64,000 nucleotides of DNA, taken from positions 868,001 through 932,000 of the forward strand of contig NZ_JAJAVD010000001.1 of the NCBI RefSeq assembly GCF_020532705.1, read 5' to 3'. The stretch's first letter is position 1. Each line of letters opens with the position of its first letter. The notes under the pieces were generated by a model, which made no database searches, was not told the DNA's origin, and was given only the letters and a program-made list of their open reading frames with translations. Shown piece by piece: positions 16,175 to 27,231 of this stretch. Both the position numbers and the translations under genes were made by a program. This stretch comes from Methylobacillus caricis. Its GTDB lineage: Bacteria; Pseudomonadota; Gammaproteobacteria; Burkholderiales; Methylophilaceae.

Positions 16175-17089
16175 ATGGCAATCAAACATTTTCTACAACT
16201 AAACGACCTGACCGGTGACGAGCTGAATCATATCTTTGATCGCACTCGCTGGATCAAGGAACAGTTCAAGAGCTATAAGCAATACTGGCCCTTGAGCGAC
16301 CGCACGTTGGTGATGATCTTCGAGAAGGCCAGCACCCGTACCCGCCTTTCATTTGAGGCCGGCATGCAGCAGTTGGGCGGCTCCGCGATTTACCTGAATA
16401 CCCGCGATTCCCAACTTGGCCGCGGTGAGCCGGTGGAGGATGCGGCGCAGGTGATTTCGCGCATGAGCGACATCGTCATGATCCGTACCTTTGAGCAGGA
16501 GATCATCGAGCGCTTTGCCGCAAACTCGCGCGTGCCCGTGATCAACGGCCTGACCAATGAATACCATCCGTGCCAGATCCTGGCCGATATCTACACCTTT
16601 ATCGAGCATCGAGGCCCGATAAAGGGCAAGACGGTGGCCTGGATCGGCGACTCCAACAATGTATGCAACACCTGGCTGCAGGCGGCGGAAGTATTTGATT
16701 TTAACGTGCACGTTTCCACCCCGCCGGGTTACGAGGTGGAGCCGGAGCGGGCCAACCTGTACGGCACCGATCATTACGAGGAATTTGAAGACCCGATGGA
16801 AGCCGCGCGAGGCGCCGACCTGGTGACCACTGACGTGTGGACTTCAATGGGGTTTGAGGCGGAAAACGAGGAGCGCCGCCGGGACTTCCAGGATTGGCAG
16901 GTTGACGCCGATATGATGCGCATTGCCGGCAAGGATTCCTTGTTCATGCATTGCCTGCCCGCGCACCGCGGCGAGGAAGTCGCGGCAGAAGTGATAGACG
17001 GTGCGCAGTCCGTGGTATGGGATGAAGCCGAGAACCGCTTGCATGTGCAGAAGGCCTTGATGGAATACCTGCTGCTGGGCAGGGTTTAA
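16175..17089 (+). CDS. argF: ornithine carbamoyltransferase
   Basis: It joins carbamoyl phosphate to ornithine to make citrulline, the sixth step of arginine synthesis. The 304 residues contain the carbamoyl-phosphate motif STRTR (53-57), the HPCQ motif at 131-134 and the ornithine-binding HCLPAHRGEE with C260. It is in the cytoplasm as a trimer. It sits between argD and argG with short gaps, which supports co-transcription. Confidence 0.97.
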   Translation: MAIKHFLQLNDLTGDELNHIFDRTRWIKEQFKSYKQYWPLSDRTLVMIFEKASTRTRLSFEAGMQQLGGSAIYLNTRDSQLGRGEPVEDAAQVISRMSDIVMIRTFEQEIIERFAANSRVPVINGLTNEYHPCQILADIYTFIEHRGPIKGKTVAWIGDSNNVCNTWLQAAEVFDFNVHVSTPPGYEVEPERANLYGTDHYEEFEDPMEAARGADLVTTDVWTSMGFEAENEERRRDFQDWQVDADMMRIAGKDSLFMHCLPAHRGEEVAAEVIDGAQSVVWDEAENRLHVQKALMEYLLLGRV

Positions 17090-17131
17090 CTGGCAGTATT
17101 GAACTGGATTTATAGAGAAAGAAACAGCTAA

Positions 17132-18352
17132 ATGAGTGATGTGAAAAAAGTCGTACTGGCTTATTCCGGTGGCCTGGATACCTCGGTGATCCTGAAGTGG
17201 TTGCAGGATGTTTACCAGTGTGAAGTCGTGACCTTTACTGCAGATATCGGCCAGGGCGAAGAGCTTGAGCCTGCACGCGAAAAAGCCAAGAAGTTTGGCG
17301 TCAAGGAAATCTATATTGATGACCTGCGCGAAGAGTTTGTGCGCGATTTCGTCTTCCCCATGTTCCGCGCCAATACCGTCTATGAAGGCGAATACCTGCT
17401 GGGGACTTCGATCGCACGTCCATTGATTGCCAAGCGCCTGATCGAGATTGCCCATGAAACCAATGCCGATGCTATCTCTCATGGCGCGACCGGCAAGGGT
17501 AACGACCAGGTACGGTTTGAGTTGGGCGCCTATGCGCTGGATTCAAACATCAAGATCATCGCGCCTTGGCGAGAATGGGACCTGCTGAGCCGCGAAAAGC
17601 TGTTGGCCTATGCCGAGCAGAACGGCATCCCAGTCGAGATGAAGCACAAGCAAGGCGGCAGCCCGTACAGTATGGACGCCAACCTGCTGCATATTTCCTA
17701 TGAAGGCCGCCACCTGGAAAATCCGGCTGCCGAGGCTGAGGAGGATATGTGGCGCTGGACCGTATCGCCGGAAAATGCACCGGACGAGGCGGAGTACCTG
17801 GAGATTGAATATCGCCATGGCGACCCCATCTCTTTAAATGGCAAGGCATTGAAACCGCATGAACTGTTGGCCGAGCTCAACCGTTTGGGCGGCAAGCATG
17901 GCATAGGCAGGCTGGACCTGGTGGAAAACCGCTATGTGGGCATGAAGTCACGCGGCTGCTATGAAACCCCGGGCGGCACCATCCTGCTCAAGGCACACCG
18001 TGCGATTGAGTCCCTCACGCTGGACCGCGAAGTGGCCCATCTCAAGGACGATCTCATGCCGCGCTATGCCAGCATGATTTACAACGGTTACTGGTGGAGT
18101 CCTGAGCGCGTGACGCTGCAGACGCTGATCGATCATACACAGCAGACTGTCAACGGCTGGGTCAGGGTCAAGCTGTATAAGGGCAATGTGATTGTGACTG
18201 GCCGTGATTCCAAGACGGATTCATTGTTTGATTCAACGATTGCAACATTTGAGGATGATGCGGGTGCTTATGACCATCGCGATGCAGGCGGTTTCATCAA
18301 ACTCAATGCCTTGCGCATGCGCATTGCAGGCAATCTGCGGAACAAGAAGTAA
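17132..18352 (+). CDS. argG: argininosuccinate synthase
   Basis: It condenses citrulline and aspartate with ATP to argininosuccinate. The 406 residues show the N-type ATP pyrophosphatase loop YSGGLDTS (11-18), the [15 protein letters not shown] segment (about 115) and a typical C-terminal multimerisation tail, matching the type I enzyme. It is the last gene of the argD-argF-argG set. The closing enzyme argH is not in this window. Confidence 0.97.
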   Translation: MSDVKKVVLAYSGGLDTSVILKWLQDVYQCEVVTFTADIGQGEELEPAREKAKKFGVKEIYIDDLREEFVRDFVFPMFRANTVYEGEYLLGTSIARPLIAKRLIEIAHETNADAISHGATGKGNDQVRFELGAYALDSNIKIIAPWREWDLLSREKLLAYAEQNGIPVEMKHKQGGSPYSMDANLLHISYEGRHLENPAAEAEEDMWRWTVSPENAPDEAEYLEIEYRHGDPISLNGKALKPHELLAELNRLGGKHGIGRLDLVENRYVGMKSRGCYETPGGTILLKAHRAIESLTLDREVAHLKDDLMPRYASMIYNGYWWSPERVTLQTLIDHTQQTVNGWVRVKLYKGNVIVTGRDSKTDSLFDSTIATFEDDAGAYDHRDAGGFIKLNALRMRIAGNLRNKK

Positions 18353-18412
18353 TATGGCAGTGCATTAAGCACTCCAGTGTTGAGTATATAACGAGAATTC
18401 AGGAGATTTATT

Positions 18413-18724
18413 GTGGCCCAGTTTGATCATGTCAGCGTCAAGAAAAAGGCGAATATTTATTTCGACGGCAAGTGTGTGAGCCACACCGTGCTGTTCCAGA
18501 ATGGTACCCGTGCTACGGTAGGGGTGATTTTCCCAAGCAGCTTGACATTCAATACCGGATCGCCTGAGCTGATGGAAATCAATGGTGGCGTCTGCAGAGT
18601 GCGCCTGCAGGGTGAAACAGAATGGAAGACCTATCAGGCTGGTGAAAAGTTTACCGTGCCGGGTAATTCCAGTTTCGATATTGAAACCACTGAAACACTG
18701 GATTACGTTTGCCATTTTGAGTAA
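18413..18724 (+). CDS. ppnP: pyrimidine/purine nucleoside phosphorylase PpnP
   Basis: A 103-residue cupin-like protein of the DUF1255/PpnP family, which phosphorolyses several nucleosides to the free base and ribose 1-phosphate. Recognised by [24 protein letters not shown], the central [20 protein letters not shown] and the C-terminal YVCHFE. The start is GTG at 18413, with AGGAG seven bases before it; no ATG is better placed. It stands alone between argG and yajQ. Confidence 0.9.
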   Translation: MAQFDHVSVKKKANIYFDGKCVSHTVLFQNGTRATVGVIFPSSLTFNTGSPELMEINGGVCRVRLQGETEWKTYQAGEKFTVPGNSSFDIETTETLDYVCHFE

Positions 18725-18896
18725 AACATGGGTGTACAGGCCAGTTTCAAGCCTGTGGATAGTTGGAAGAGCGATCAATACGCAACGCAAGCAGGACCGC
18801 GGTGCGTTTTTAAATTCAGGTTTACATTATCAGGCCAGCCATTGGTGCTTATTGCTTTTGGCTAAGCATGAAATGAGTTGAAAGGAAGAACTGACA

Positions 18897-19391
18897 ATGC
18901 CTTCATTTGATATTTCTTCAGAAGTGGATATGGTTGCGTTGAAAAATGCAGTGGACGTATCCAGCCGTACCATAGCAAACCGTTACGACTTCAAGGGCAG
19001 CAGTGCAGCTGTTGAGCTCAATGAAAAAGACAGCTTGCTGACTTTGCATGGCGATTCTGATTTCCAACTGGACCAGATCAAGGCCATCTTGCTACCTGCC
19101 ATGGAGAAAAAGGAGGCTGACAGCGCCAAGCGTCTTGACCATCAGGATGTGCAGAAGGTTTCCGGCAACAAGGTCAAGCAGGTGCTGAAGATCAAGGCGG
19201 GCATCGATACCGAGCTGGCAAAGAAAATCGTCAAGCTGTTAAAGGATAGCGGCCTCAAGGTGCAGGCCAGCATACAGGGCGATGAGGTGCGCGTGTCCGG
19301 TGCCAAGCGTGATGTGCTGCAAGACGCGATTGCCTTTGTTAAAAAGTCTGTGACGGATTTCCCCTTGCAGTTTGGCAATTTCCGTGACTAA
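18897..19391 (+). CDS. yajQ: YajQ-family nucleotide-binding protein
   Basis: A 164-residue UPF0234 protein with two ferredoxin-like repeats. It matches the family from MPSFDISSEVD, through NRYDFKGS to the C-terminal SVTDFPLQFGNFRD. Members bind nucleic acids or nucleotides, and some bind cyclic di-GMP and act as co-regulators. AAAGGAAG precedes the ATG. A GGDEF cyclase is encoded in the same window (43601-44758), but a link between them is only a thought. Confidence 0.93.
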   Translation: MPSFDISSEVDMVALKNAVDVSSRTIANRYDFKGSSAAVELNEKDSLLTLHGDSDFQLDQIKAILLPAMEKKEADSAKRLDHQDVQKVSGNKVKQVLKIKAGIDTELAKKIVKLLKDSGLKVQASIQGDEVRVSGAKRDVLQDAIAFVKKSVTDFPLQFGNFRD

Positions 19392-19451
19392 ACCTTTTGC
19401 GCGGTGAAACGTTAAAAGAATTTTGGAAGCAGCATTCGTTAGAAAGACCCT

Positions 19452-20858
19452 ATGTCAGCAAGAACGCTTTACGACAAATTATTTGATTCCCATGTGGTGC
19501 GTGAGGAAAACGGCACTGCGCTGATTTATATCGACCGCCACCTGGTACACGAAGTGACCAGTCCTCAGGCTTTTGAAGGCCTGAAGCTGGCTGGCCGCAG
19601 GCTTTGGCGTATCAACTCTGTGCTGGCAGTGCCTGACCATAACGTGCCTACGACAGATCGTAGCCATGGGATTGCCGACCCGATTTCCCGCCTGCAGGTA
19701 GAAACCCTCGATCAGAACTGTACCGATTTTGGCGTGACTGAGTTCAAGATGGGGGATGTACGCCAGGGTATCGTCCATGTCATGGGTCCGGAGCAAGGGG
19801 CGACCTTGCCAGGCATGACGGTGGTGTGCGGCGATTCGCACACCAGTACGCACGGCGCTTTTGGTGCATTGGCCCATGGTATCGGTACGTCCGAAGTCGA
19901 ACATGTCATGGCGACGCAGTGCCTGGTGCAGAAAAAATCCAAGGCAATGCAAGTGCGGGTGGAAGGCAAACTGGGCCATGGCGTGACGGCCAAGGATATT
20001 GCGTTGGCGATCATCGGCAAAATCGGTACTGCTGGCGGTACCGGCTACGCGATTGAGTTTGCCGGCTCTGCTATCCGTTCCTTGAGCATGGAAGGGCGCA
20101 TGACGCTCTGTAATATGGCGATCGAAGCTGGCGCACGCGCCGGTATGGTCGCGGTGGATGAGACAACCATCAACTACGTCAAGGGCCGTCCTTATGCCCC
20201 CAGGCCGGAGCAGTGGGATGCGGCTGTGGCTTACTGGAGCACCTTGCATAGTGATGAAGGTGCCAGGTTTGATGCGGTTGTGGAACTGAAGGCTGAAGAG
20301 ATAGAGCCTCAGGTGACTTGGGGCACTTCGCCTGAAATGGTGATTGCGATCAACGGCTCCGTGCCTGATCCCGCCAAGGAGTCAGATCCGACCAAGCGTG
20401 GCGGTATTGAGCGTGCTCTGCAATACATGGGACTGGAGGCGAATACGCCGATTGACCAGATCAATATCGACAAGGTGTTTATCGGTTCATGCACCAATTC
20501 ACGTATCGAGGATTTGCGCGCGGCTGCTGCTGTGGCAAAAGGCAAACATGTGGCTGCCAACGTGAAATTGGCGATGGTGGTGCCCGGTTCTGGGCTGGTC
20601 AAGGCACAAGCCGAGCAGGAAGGGCTGGACAAGATATTCAAGGAGGCCGGTTTTGAATGGCGCGAGCCAGGTTGTTCCATGTGCCTCGCCATGAATGCAG
20701 ACAGGCTGGAGCCTGGCGAGCGTTGTGCATCAACTTCCAACCGTAACTTTGAAGGCCGCCAGGGCCCGGGTGGGCGCACCCACCTGGTAAGCCCGGAAAT
20801 GGCTGCAGCAGCGGCAGTGGCTGGCCATTTCGTTGATGTGCGCCTGTTGTTGAATTAA
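19452..20858 (+). CDS. leuC: 3-isopropylmalate dehydratase large subunit
   Basis: An aconitase-superfamily enzyme that isomerises 2- to 3-isopropylmalate in leucine synthesis, as a heterodimer with LeuD. It has 468 residues, the normal length. The [4Fe-4S] cysteines are C347 (FIGSCTNSR), C408 and C411 (GCSMCLAMN). The [28 protein letters not shown] signature (about 125-150; quoted in part by position) is intact. It begins the leuC-(entericidin)-leuD-leuB group. Confidence 0.97.
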   Translation: MSARTLYDKLFDSHVVREENGTALIYIDRHLVHEVTSPQAFEGLKLAGRRLWRINSVLAVPDHNVPTTDRSHGIADPISRLQVETLDQNCTDFGVTEFKMGDVRQGIVHVMGPEQGATLPGMTVVCGDSHTSTHGAFGALAHGIGTSEVEHVMATQCLVQKKSKAMQVRVEGKLGHGVTAKDIALAIIGKIGTAGGTGYAIEFAGSAIRSLSMEGRMTLCNMAIEAGARAGMVAVDETTINYVKGRPYAPRPEQWDAAVAYWSTLHSDEGARFDAVVELKAEEIEPQVTWGTSPEMVIAINGSVPDPAKESDPTKRGGIERALQYMGLEANTPIDQINIDKVFIGSCTNSRIEDLRAAAAVAKGKHVAANVKLAMVVPGSGLVKAQAEQEGLDKIFKEAGFEWREPGCSMCLAMNADRLEPGERCASTSNRNFEGRQGPGGRTHLVSPEMAAAAAVAGHFVDVRLLLN

Positions 20859-20866
20859 GGGCCAGT

Positions 20867-20995
20867 ATGAAGCGAAGGATTGCCATCATTGTGTTCTGCC
20901 TGGCGGCATTGCCGCTGACGGCCTGCAATACCGTTCACGGGGTCGGCAAGGATATTGAAAAAGCCGGCGAAGCCATTCAAAGATCAACCAAATAG
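20867..20995 (+). CDS. entericidin-like small lipoprotein
   Basis: A 42-residue prolipoprotein that is easy to miss because of its size. It has a signal peptide [20 protein letters not shown] with lipobox LTAC (C20), and a short mature part with [16 protein letters not shown], the pattern of entericidin A/B peptides. Entericidins are outer-membrane lipoproteins of the toxin-antidote type known in enterics; in betaproteobacteria such a gene between leuC and leuD is a recurrent arrangement as I recall. It begins eight bases after leuC and ends ten bases before leuD, so it belongs to the operon. Confidence 0.85.
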   Translation: MKRRIAIIVFCLAALPLTACNTVHGVGKDIEKAGEAIQRSTK

Positions 20996-21005
20996 TCAGA
21001 ACATT

Positions 21006-21644
21006 ATGCAAGCATTTACTCAGTTAAACGGATTAGTGGTGCCGCTGGATCGCGCCAATGTCGATACCGACGCCATCATTCCCAAGCAGTTCCTCAAGTC
21101 CATCAAGCGTGCCGGCTTCGGCCCCAATGCGTTTGACGAGTGGCGCTACCTTGACCATGGCGAACCCGGCATGGATAACAGCAAGCGCCCGCTCAACCCG
21201 GATTTCCCGCTGAACCAGGCGCGCTACCAGGGTGCCAGCGTGCTGCTGGCACGTGAGAACTTCGGCTGCGGCTCCAGCCGCGAGCACGCACCCTGGGCTT
21301 TGCTGGATTTTGGTTTTCGAGCGATCATCGCGCCCAGCTATGCCGACATCTTTTTCAATAACTGCTTCAAGAACGGCATACTGCCGATTACTCTTTCAGC
21401 GGAAATCGTTGATTCCCTGTTCAAGGCGGTTGAGTCCACCGAAGGTTACAAGCTGGTCATCGACCTTGAGACGCAGACCGTAGTCACGCCGGATAGCCAG
21501 TCTTATGCCTTTGAAGTCGATGCTTTCCGCAAGCATTGCCTGTTGAACGGCCTCGACGATATCGGCCTGACCTTGCAGCATGTCGACGAAATCAAGGCGT
21601 TTGAAGCGAAGCGCAAGCAGGCCCAGCCCTGGCTTTTCAATTAA
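21006..21644 (+). CDS. leuD: 3-isopropylmalate dehydratase small subunit
   Basis: The swivel-domain partner of LeuC. The start is set at MQAFTQLNG (21006), the family's normal N-terminus; the longer open frame overlaps the entericidin gene and is not used. The 212 residues include [17 protein letters not shown] (about 15-31) and the substrate loop [15 protein letters not shown] (about 80-94). Located ten bases after the small lipoprotein and followed by leuB. Confidence 0.96.
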   Translation: MQAFTQLNGLVVPLDRANVDTDAIIPKQFLKSIKRAGFGPNAFDEWRYLDHGEPGMDNSKRPLNPDFPLNQARYQGASVLLARENFGCGSSREHAPWALLDFGFRAIIAPSYADIFFNNCFKNGILPITLSAEIVDSLFKAVESTEGYKLVIDLETQTVVTPDSQSYAFEVDAFRKHCLLNGLDDIGLTLQHVDEIKAFEAKRKQAQPWLFN

Positions 21645-21674
21645 TTATTCAATTAAGAATCTGGAAATTCCTTT

Positions 21675-22730
21675 ATGAAGATTGCAGTATTGCCGGGTGA
21701 CGGCATCGGTCCTGAAATTGTTGCGCAAGCAGTGAAGGTGCTAAATGCACTGAATATCAACCTGGAATTGCAGGAAGCGCCTATCGGCGGTGCAGGCTAT
21801 GAAGCCGCGGGCGATCCGCTGCCTGCGGCAACGCTGGCACTAGCCAAGGAGTCTGATGCCGTATTGCTGGGGGCCGTGGGCGATTGGAAGTACGATACGC
21901 TGCCTCGCGACCAACGTCCTGAGCGCGGTCTGCTGCGTATCCGCAAGGAACTCAATCTGTTCGCCAACCTGCGTCCGGCGCTGCTTTATCCAGAACTGGC
22001 CTCGGCTTCCACCCTCAAGCCTGAAGTAGTGGCCGGACTGGATATCATGATCGTGCGCGAGCTGACCGGCGACATTTACTTCGGCCAGCCACGCGGCATT
22101 TCCACGTTGGAAAATGGCGAGCGAGAAGGCATCAATACCATGCGCTACAACGAGTCCGAAATCCGCCGTATTGCCCATGTAGCGTTCGGCATTGCGCAGA
22201 AACGCAACAAGAAGGTCTGTTCCGTGGACAAGGCCAACGTGCTGGAAACGACAGAGCTTTGGCGCCAGGTCATGATAGAGGTGGCCAAGGAATATCCGGA
22301 TGTCGAACTCAGCCATATGTATGTGGATAACGCGGCGATGCAGCTGATCCGTGCGCCAAAGCAGTTTGACGTGATGGTTACCGGTAATATTTTCGGTGAT
22401 ATTCTTTCTGATGAGGCTTCCATGCTGACTGGCTCCATTGGCATGCTGCCATCCGCTTCGCTGGATCAGAACAACAAGGGCATGTACGAGCCTAGCCACG
22501 GCTCCGCGCCTGACATTGCAGGCAAGGATATCGCCAACCCATTGGCGACCATCCTGTCTGCCGCCATGATGTTGCGTTATACCTTCAATGATGAAGTCAA
22601 TGCAGCGCGTGTCGAGACTGCCGTCAAAAAGGCGCTGGCAGACGGCTATCGTACAGCGGACATCTGGACAGAAGGCACGCGTAAGGTAAAGTGCAGTGAA
22701 ATGGGCGATGCAGTAGTGGCAGCGTTGTGA
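21675..22730 (+). CDS. leuB: 3-isopropylmalate dehydrogenase
   Basis: It oxidatively decarboxylates 3-isopropylmalate with NAD to 2-oxoisocaproate, the last dedicated leucine step before transamination. The 351 residues begin with [11 protein letters not shown] (5-15); [13 protein letters not shown] and the metal and NAD motif [18 protein letters not shown] are intact, as is [14 protein letters not shown]. It continues the leuC-leuD operon after about 30 bases. Confidence 0.97.
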   Translation: MKIAVLPGDGIGPEIVAQAVKVLNALNINLELQEAPIGGAGYEAAGDPLPAATLALAKESDAVLLGAVGDWKYDTLPRDQRPERGLLRIRKELNLFANLRPALLYPELASASTLKPEVVAGLDIMIVRELTGDIYFGQPRGISTLENGEREGINTMRYNESEIRRIAHVAFGIAQKRNKKVCSVDKANVLETTELWRQVMIEVAKEYPDVELSHMYVDNAAMQLIRAPKQFDVMVTGNIFGDILSDEASMLTGSIGMLPSASLDQNNKGMYEPSHGSAPDIAGKDIANPLATILSAAMMLRYTFNDEVNAARVETAVKKALADGYRTADIWTEGTRKVKCSEMGDAVVAAL

Positions 22731-22778
22731 TGGCTGAGTAGAGTGATAAATCATATTTAAAAAGATCAGGACGAGATA

Positions 22779-23891
22779 ATGTTTAGAGTGGGTTTTGTCG
22801 GCTGGCGCGGCATGGTGGGTTCTGTGCTCATGCAACGTATGCGTGATGAGCGAGATTTCGATGACATCGAACCAGTATTTTTTACCACCTCGCAAGTTGG
22901 TGGAGCGGGGCCTGCTATAGGCCGGGATACACCACCCCTGAAAGACGCAAAAAATATTGCCGAACTGAAGGCCATGGACATTATTGTTTCCTGTCAGGGC
23001 GGCGGCTATACCACTGACATCTTCCCTCTCCTGCGTGCAGTGGGTTGGGCTGGGCACTGGATTGATGCCGCTTCCACATTGCGCATGGAAAAAGATGCCG
23101 TGATCATTCTCGATCCGGTCAACCTGAATGTGATCAAAAACTCGTTGGCGAACGGCGGACGCAACTGGATAGGAGGCAACTGTACGGTTTCCCTGATGCT
23201 GATGGCACTGAGTGGGTTATTCAAGGCTGACCTGGTGGAATGGGCAACTTCCATGACCTATCAAGCAGCTTCCGGCGCCGGTGCGCAAAACATGCGCGAG
23301 CTGATCAGGCAAATGGGCGTGATCCACGCCGGGATTGAAGGCCTGTTGGCCGATCCTGCGTCTGCCATCCTGGAGATAGATCGCAAGGTGGCAGAGAGTC
23401 TGCGTGATACCAGTTTCCCAATCGAGAACTTTGGTGCGCCACTGGCTGGTAGCTTGATTCCCTGGATAGACAAGGACCTGGGTAATGGGCAGAGCAAGGA
23501 AGAGTGGAAGGGACAGGCCGAGACCAACAAGATACTGGGCCGTGAGTCTTCCCCAGTGCCAATTGACGGTCTTTGTGTCCGAATAGGAGCAATGAGGTGC
23601 CATTCCCAGGCACTGACTATCAAGCTTAGAAAGAACGTGCCACTGGACGAGATCAACAGCATGCTTGCCGAAGCAAATGACTGGGCCGAGGTGATCCCCA
23701 ATCAGCGTGCGGTGACTATGGCCCGGTTGAGTCCTGCGGCAGTGACAGGTACCTTGAGTACGCCCGTGGGACGCCTGCGTAAAATGAGCATGGGCGAAGA
23801 GTATCTGTCTGCATTCACAGTGGGGGATCAGTTGTTGTGGGGCGCTGCGGAACCGTTGCGTCGCATGCTGCGGATTCTTGTCGAAGCTTGA
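22779..23891 (+). CDS. asd: aspartate-semialdehyde dehydrogenase
   Basis: It reduces aspartyl phosphate to aspartate semialdehyde with NADPH, the branch point for lysine, diaminopimelate, threonine and methionine. The 370 residues match the long Gram-negative form: nucleotide loop [14 protein letters not shown] (8-21), catalytic C135 (GGNCTVSLM) and the acid/base histidine in [11 protein letters not shown] (about 274). It is usual for asd to follow leuB and precede fimV in betaproteobacteria. Confidence 0.97.
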   Translation: MFRVGFVGWRGMVGSVLMQRMRDERDFDDIEPVFFTTSQVGGAGPAIGRDTPPLKDAKNIAELKAMDIIVSCQGGGYTTDIFPLLRAVGWAGHWIDAASTLRMEKDAVIILDPVNLNVIKNSLANGGRNWIGGNCTVSLMLMALSGLFKADLVEWATSMTYQAASGAGAQNMRELIRQMGVIHAGIEGLLADPASAILEIDRKVAESLRDTSFPIENFGAPLAGSLIPWIDKDLGNGQSKEEWKGQAETNKILGRESSPVPIDGLCVRIGAMRCHSQALTIKLRKNVPLDEINSMLAEANDWAEVIPNQRAVTMARLSPAAVTGTLSTPVGRLRKMSMGEEYLSAFTVGDQLLWGAAEPLRRMLRILVEA

Positions 23892-23995
23892 TCATCACTG
23901 CAACTAGCATTAGAAATGTAAAGTTTTATATCAGCTTGAAACTGTAACTGATTGATGTTAATTTAATAATGCTATTTAAAGTTGATAAGGGTGGA

Positions 23996-26900
23996 ATGGT
24001 GCACAAGTCCAAATTAAAGGGGGTTACACTCGCGGTATTATTGGCATTGATGCCAGTTGCTGCAGGGGCTGCTGGACTAGGTAGATTGACTGTTACATCA
24101 GGGCTAGGTGAACCGCTATCCGCCGAAATTGAATTGCTTTCAACCACCCCTGATGAGCTTGCCTCTTTAAACGCGAGTATTGCACCGCAAGAAGCCTACA
24201 GCGTTCAAGGGGTGGAACGTACGGCATTGCATGGCTCCATCAAGGTAGAGGTCGCCAGGCGTACCGACGGGACGCCTGTGCTGAAACTGAGCACTCGTCA
24301 GGCAGTCAGCGACCCGTTTCTTGATATGTTGATTCAGGTTGACTGGTCAACCGGGCGTTTGCTTCGCGAGTACACAGTGTTGCTGGATCCTCCTGGATAC
24401 AATAACAATCAGGCCCAGGTATACAATGGCGTGCAATTGCCGCCAACCCCAGCTGCTGCACCAGGCCCTCAGGCAGCAGTTCCGGCCCCAGCCAATAATG
24501 CAAACGGCAACAATTCCGCACGTAACAATGCAGCAAGAAAGCCGACCCCTGCACCCCAAGTCCAGCCGCAACCACAGCCAGCTTCGGCAAGTCATACCAC
24601 AGTGCGCGGTGATACCCTGAGCGCTATTGCACAACAGAACCAGGTTGAAGGCGTGAGCCTGGACCAGATGTTGGTGGGCTTGTATCGTGCCAATGAAGAT
24701 GCCTTTGCTGGCAAGAACATGAATCGCCTCAAGGTCGGGCAAATTCTTCGCGTTCCTGATGCCACGGAGCTACAGGCAATCAGTCAGGAACAGGCAAACA
24801 GGGAAGTGCGGATACAGTCCTCTGATTGGAACGCGTATCGCAACCGTCTAGCTGGATTGGCTGCTGAATCTACAGCTTCTACAGATACTAGTTCTCAATC
24901 TGCATCCGGCAGAATTTCCGCGGCTGCGACTGACCAGGCAGCACCAGCCGATAACGGCCCTCGTGACGTCGTCAAGCTTTCCCGTAGCGATGCCAAGGGG
25001 ATCAAGGCAGAGCAGGACAGACTGAATGCCTTGCAGGAAGAGTTGACAGCTAAAGACAAGAGTTTGGCTGAAGCCTCTGAACGAGCTGCAATGCTGGAAA
25101 AGCAGATTTCCGACATGCAGAAACTGTTGGCAATCAAGAACCAATCTCTCGCTAACCTACAAAACAATAATGCAGCACCAGCACCGCCAGTCGAGGCCAA
25201 GCCAGCAGAAGCGCCTCCTGCAGCAGAAGAAAAGCCCGAAGCTGAAGTGAATCCGCCTGCCACAGAAGAGCCTGGTGAGGCGCCACAGATAGAGCCAGCC
25301 GCTGCCCCTGAAGCCAAAAAGCCTGCAGTGGTGGCCCCGCCTCCTTCGGTAGCGGAGGACACAAGTCTTGTGGATGAGGTTTTTGGCGATGATCCTTTGC
25401 TTCCTGCGCTGGCGGGTGGCGCGCTTGTCCTGCTGCTTGGAGCATGGCTATTTATGCGTAATAAGCGCAAGCGAGAGCTGGATAGCTTTGAAAAAGGCAT
25501 TCAAACCTCGGGTGGCCTGAAGGCAAATACCGTATTTGGCAATACTGCTGGTGCGACCATCAATACAGGCGATACCTCTTTCCTGACCGATTTTTCGCAG
25601 AACACTGGGGGTATGATCGATACCCATGATGTCGATCCTATCGCTGAAGCCGAAGTGTATATGGCGTATGGACGGGACGCCCAGGCGGAAGAGATTCTCA
25701 AAGACGCTATTGTCAAGGAGCCTCAGCGTCACGAATTGCATGTCAAGCTGCTGGAAATTTATGCTGCGCGCAATGATGCTTCAGCATTTGAGACTGTAGC
25801 TGGTGAAATCTATACCACGCTGGGCGCTTCGGACCCGATCTGGGCTAAAGTGGCCGAGATGGGGCACAAGCTGGAGCCTAATAATCCACTCTATACAGCA
25901 GACCGAGATTCCAAGCCAGCAACTATTGCAGCTGGAACAACTGGTGCTGGCAAGCTGAGTGCCAGTGATTTCAGCAAGGTGGACGAACTTGATTCGGCTG
26001 CCTTGTCCCTGGCCGGTGCTGCAGTAGCTGGTGCCGCAATCGCGAATATTGCAAGTGATCAGGATGCTGCTGAGCAGGAAGATAATGAAGGTGCGCTAGA
26101 TGCTGGCCTGACATTTGAACCGGCGTTATCTACATCGTCTGTTGTGGATGACGCATCCGCATCCTTGCCTGATCTGGATTTTGATATTCCTGCCACTCGG
26201 GAGACTGATGCTGGAATAGCATCCGGCAGTGTAGCAAAGGCAGGCACGGACTTTGGCCTGGAAGACAACTCCATGGATTTCTCCCTGGATTTGCCTGAAC
26301 CCGCAGCTAAAAATAGCATGCAATTGGATATTGCAGAGCTGGATGCTTCGATTCCTGATTTCGATTTGCCTGAACTTTCTGCAGCTGAATCAGAGACTGA
26401 GCCTCTCTCTACTATTGACCTGGATGCAGAAGAAAAGCAAGTTGCGCAACTAGAGTCCGGGAACGCGGAAGTTGATTTTGACCTGCCCGAGCTTCAACTG
26501 CCCGAATTCGAGTTACCTGCTCCTGAAGCGCAAGCTGAGTCTGTTGCAACAGCCGGCGATGAGTTGCCGACTATAGATTTTGATCTGCCGGAAATCAGTT
26601 TTGATGGTGCCGATACCGATACTCCAGATGCCGAGAGTATCGAAAATGCAAGCCCGGAACTGCCTTCCCTTGAGGAAGGGAATGAAATAGAGCAGGCTGC
26701 AGGCGAGATTGAGGAGATCACCCTGGAGTCTCCAGTGGAGCAGAACGACAGCGTGCCACATTTCAATTTTGATGATATTGATCTTGAGGGCGGGGATAGT
26801 GTGCAAGCAGACAATACTGCTACTGCAGATGAATTAGTGCTTCCTGAATTTGATATTGATGCACCGGATGATGAACCGGGGTCTGTTGCGGACATTGATC

Positions 26901-27127
26901 TTTCCGGCATCAGTCTTGATGTGGCGGATAATCCAGACGCTGAAAGCCTTGATACTGGCAGTAATGCTGAAGAGTCGGCAGATGTAGACACCAAGCTGGA
27001 TCTTGTTACGGCCTATATGGATATGGGTGACAATGAAGGTGCACGTGAGTTGCTGGAAGAAATTCTGCAAGAAGGCGGGCCCAACCAGAAACGAAGGGCT
27101 CAGGCTATTCTGGATGACTTGGCATAA
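23996..27127 (+). CDS. fimV: FimV-like peptidoglycan-binding polar scaffold protein
   Basis: A 1,043-residue inner-membrane protein. The start used (MVHKSKLKG) gives a proper signal peptide ending near AGAAG and is nine codons inside the longest frame. Order: periplasmic FimV N-terminal domain (about 25-135), proline/glutamine-rich linker, LysM domain (about 195-260, TTVRGDTLSAIAQQNQ), coiled coil (about 325-390), proline/alanine/glutamate linker, one transmembrane segment (about 465-490), then a long acidic cytoplasmic region with repeated DFDLPEL-type units and a C-terminal TPR-like FimV domain (TKLDLVTAYMDMGDNEGARELL). FimV organises the cell pole and type IV pili and twitching in Pseudomonas. 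Confidence 0.93.
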   Translation: MVHKSKLKGVTLAVLLALMPVAAGAAGLGRLTVTSGLGEPLSAEIELLSTTPDELASLNASIAPQEAYSVQGVERTALHGSIKVEVARRTDGTPVLKLSTRQAVSDPFLDMLIQVDWSTGRLLREYTVLLDPPGYNNNQAQVYNGVQLPPTPAAAPGPQAAVPAPANNANGNNSARNNAARKPTPAPQVQPQPQPASASHTTVRGDTLSAIAQQNQVEGVSLDQMLVGLYRANEDAFAGKNMNRLKVGQILRVPDATELQAISQEQANREVRIQSSDWNAYRNRLAGLAAESTASTDTSSQSASGRISAAATDQAAPADNGPRDVVKLSRSDAKGIKAEQDRLNALQEELTAKDKSLAEASERAAMLEKQISDMQKLLAIKNQSLANLQNNNAAPAPPVEAKPAEAPPAAEEKPEAEVNPPATEEPGEAPQIEPAAAPEAKKPAVVAPPPSVAEDTSLVDEVFGDDPLLPALAGGALVLLLGAWLFMRNKRKRELDSFEKGIQTSGGLKANTVFGNTAGATINTGDTSFLTDFSQNTGGMIDTHDVDPIAEAEVYMAYGRDAQAEEILKDAIVKEPQRHELHVKLLEIYAARNDASAFETVAGEIYTTLGASDPIWAKVAEMGHKLEPNNPLYTADRDSKPATIAAGTTGAGKLSASDFSKVDELDSAALSLAGAAVAGAAIANIASDQDAAEQEDNEGALDAGLTFEPALSTSSVVDDASASLPDLDFDIPATRETDAGIASGSVAKAGTDFGLEDNSMDFSLDLPEPAAKNSMQLDIAELDASIPDFDLPELSAAESETEPLSTIDLDAEEKQVAQLESGNAEVDFDLPELQLPEFELPAPEAQAESVATAGDELPTIDFDLPEISFDGADTDTPDAESIENASPELPSLEEGNEIEQAAGEIEEITLESPVEQNDSVPHFNFDDIDLEGGDSVQADNTATADELVLPEFDIDAPDDEPGSVADIDLSGISLDVADNPDAESLDTGSNAEESADVDTKLDLVTAYMDMGDNEGARELLEEILQEGGPNQKRRAQAILDDLA

Positions 27128-27144
27128 ATCAAAGCCTGCTCATG

Positions 27145-27172
27145 AAAGCCGGGATTGTTCCCGGCTTTTTTA
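27145..27172 (+). terminator. intrinsic terminator after fimV
   Basis: AAAGCCGGGA, a TTGT loop and TCCCGGCTTT form a near-perfect stem followed by a T run. It separates fimV from truA. Confidence 0.9.
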
Positions 27173-27231
27173 TTGTGGTGCTTTGGATATGCGGTTTTAT
27201 TATAGGCAGATGCTAAGGATAGAATATAGGT

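Noticed and set aside
19479..20249. 256-codon minus-strand frame opposite leuC, and similar long antisense frames opposite leuB, trpB, gyrA and pqqB
   Set aside because: They mirror strongly conserved genes with high GC third positions and have no supporting signals.
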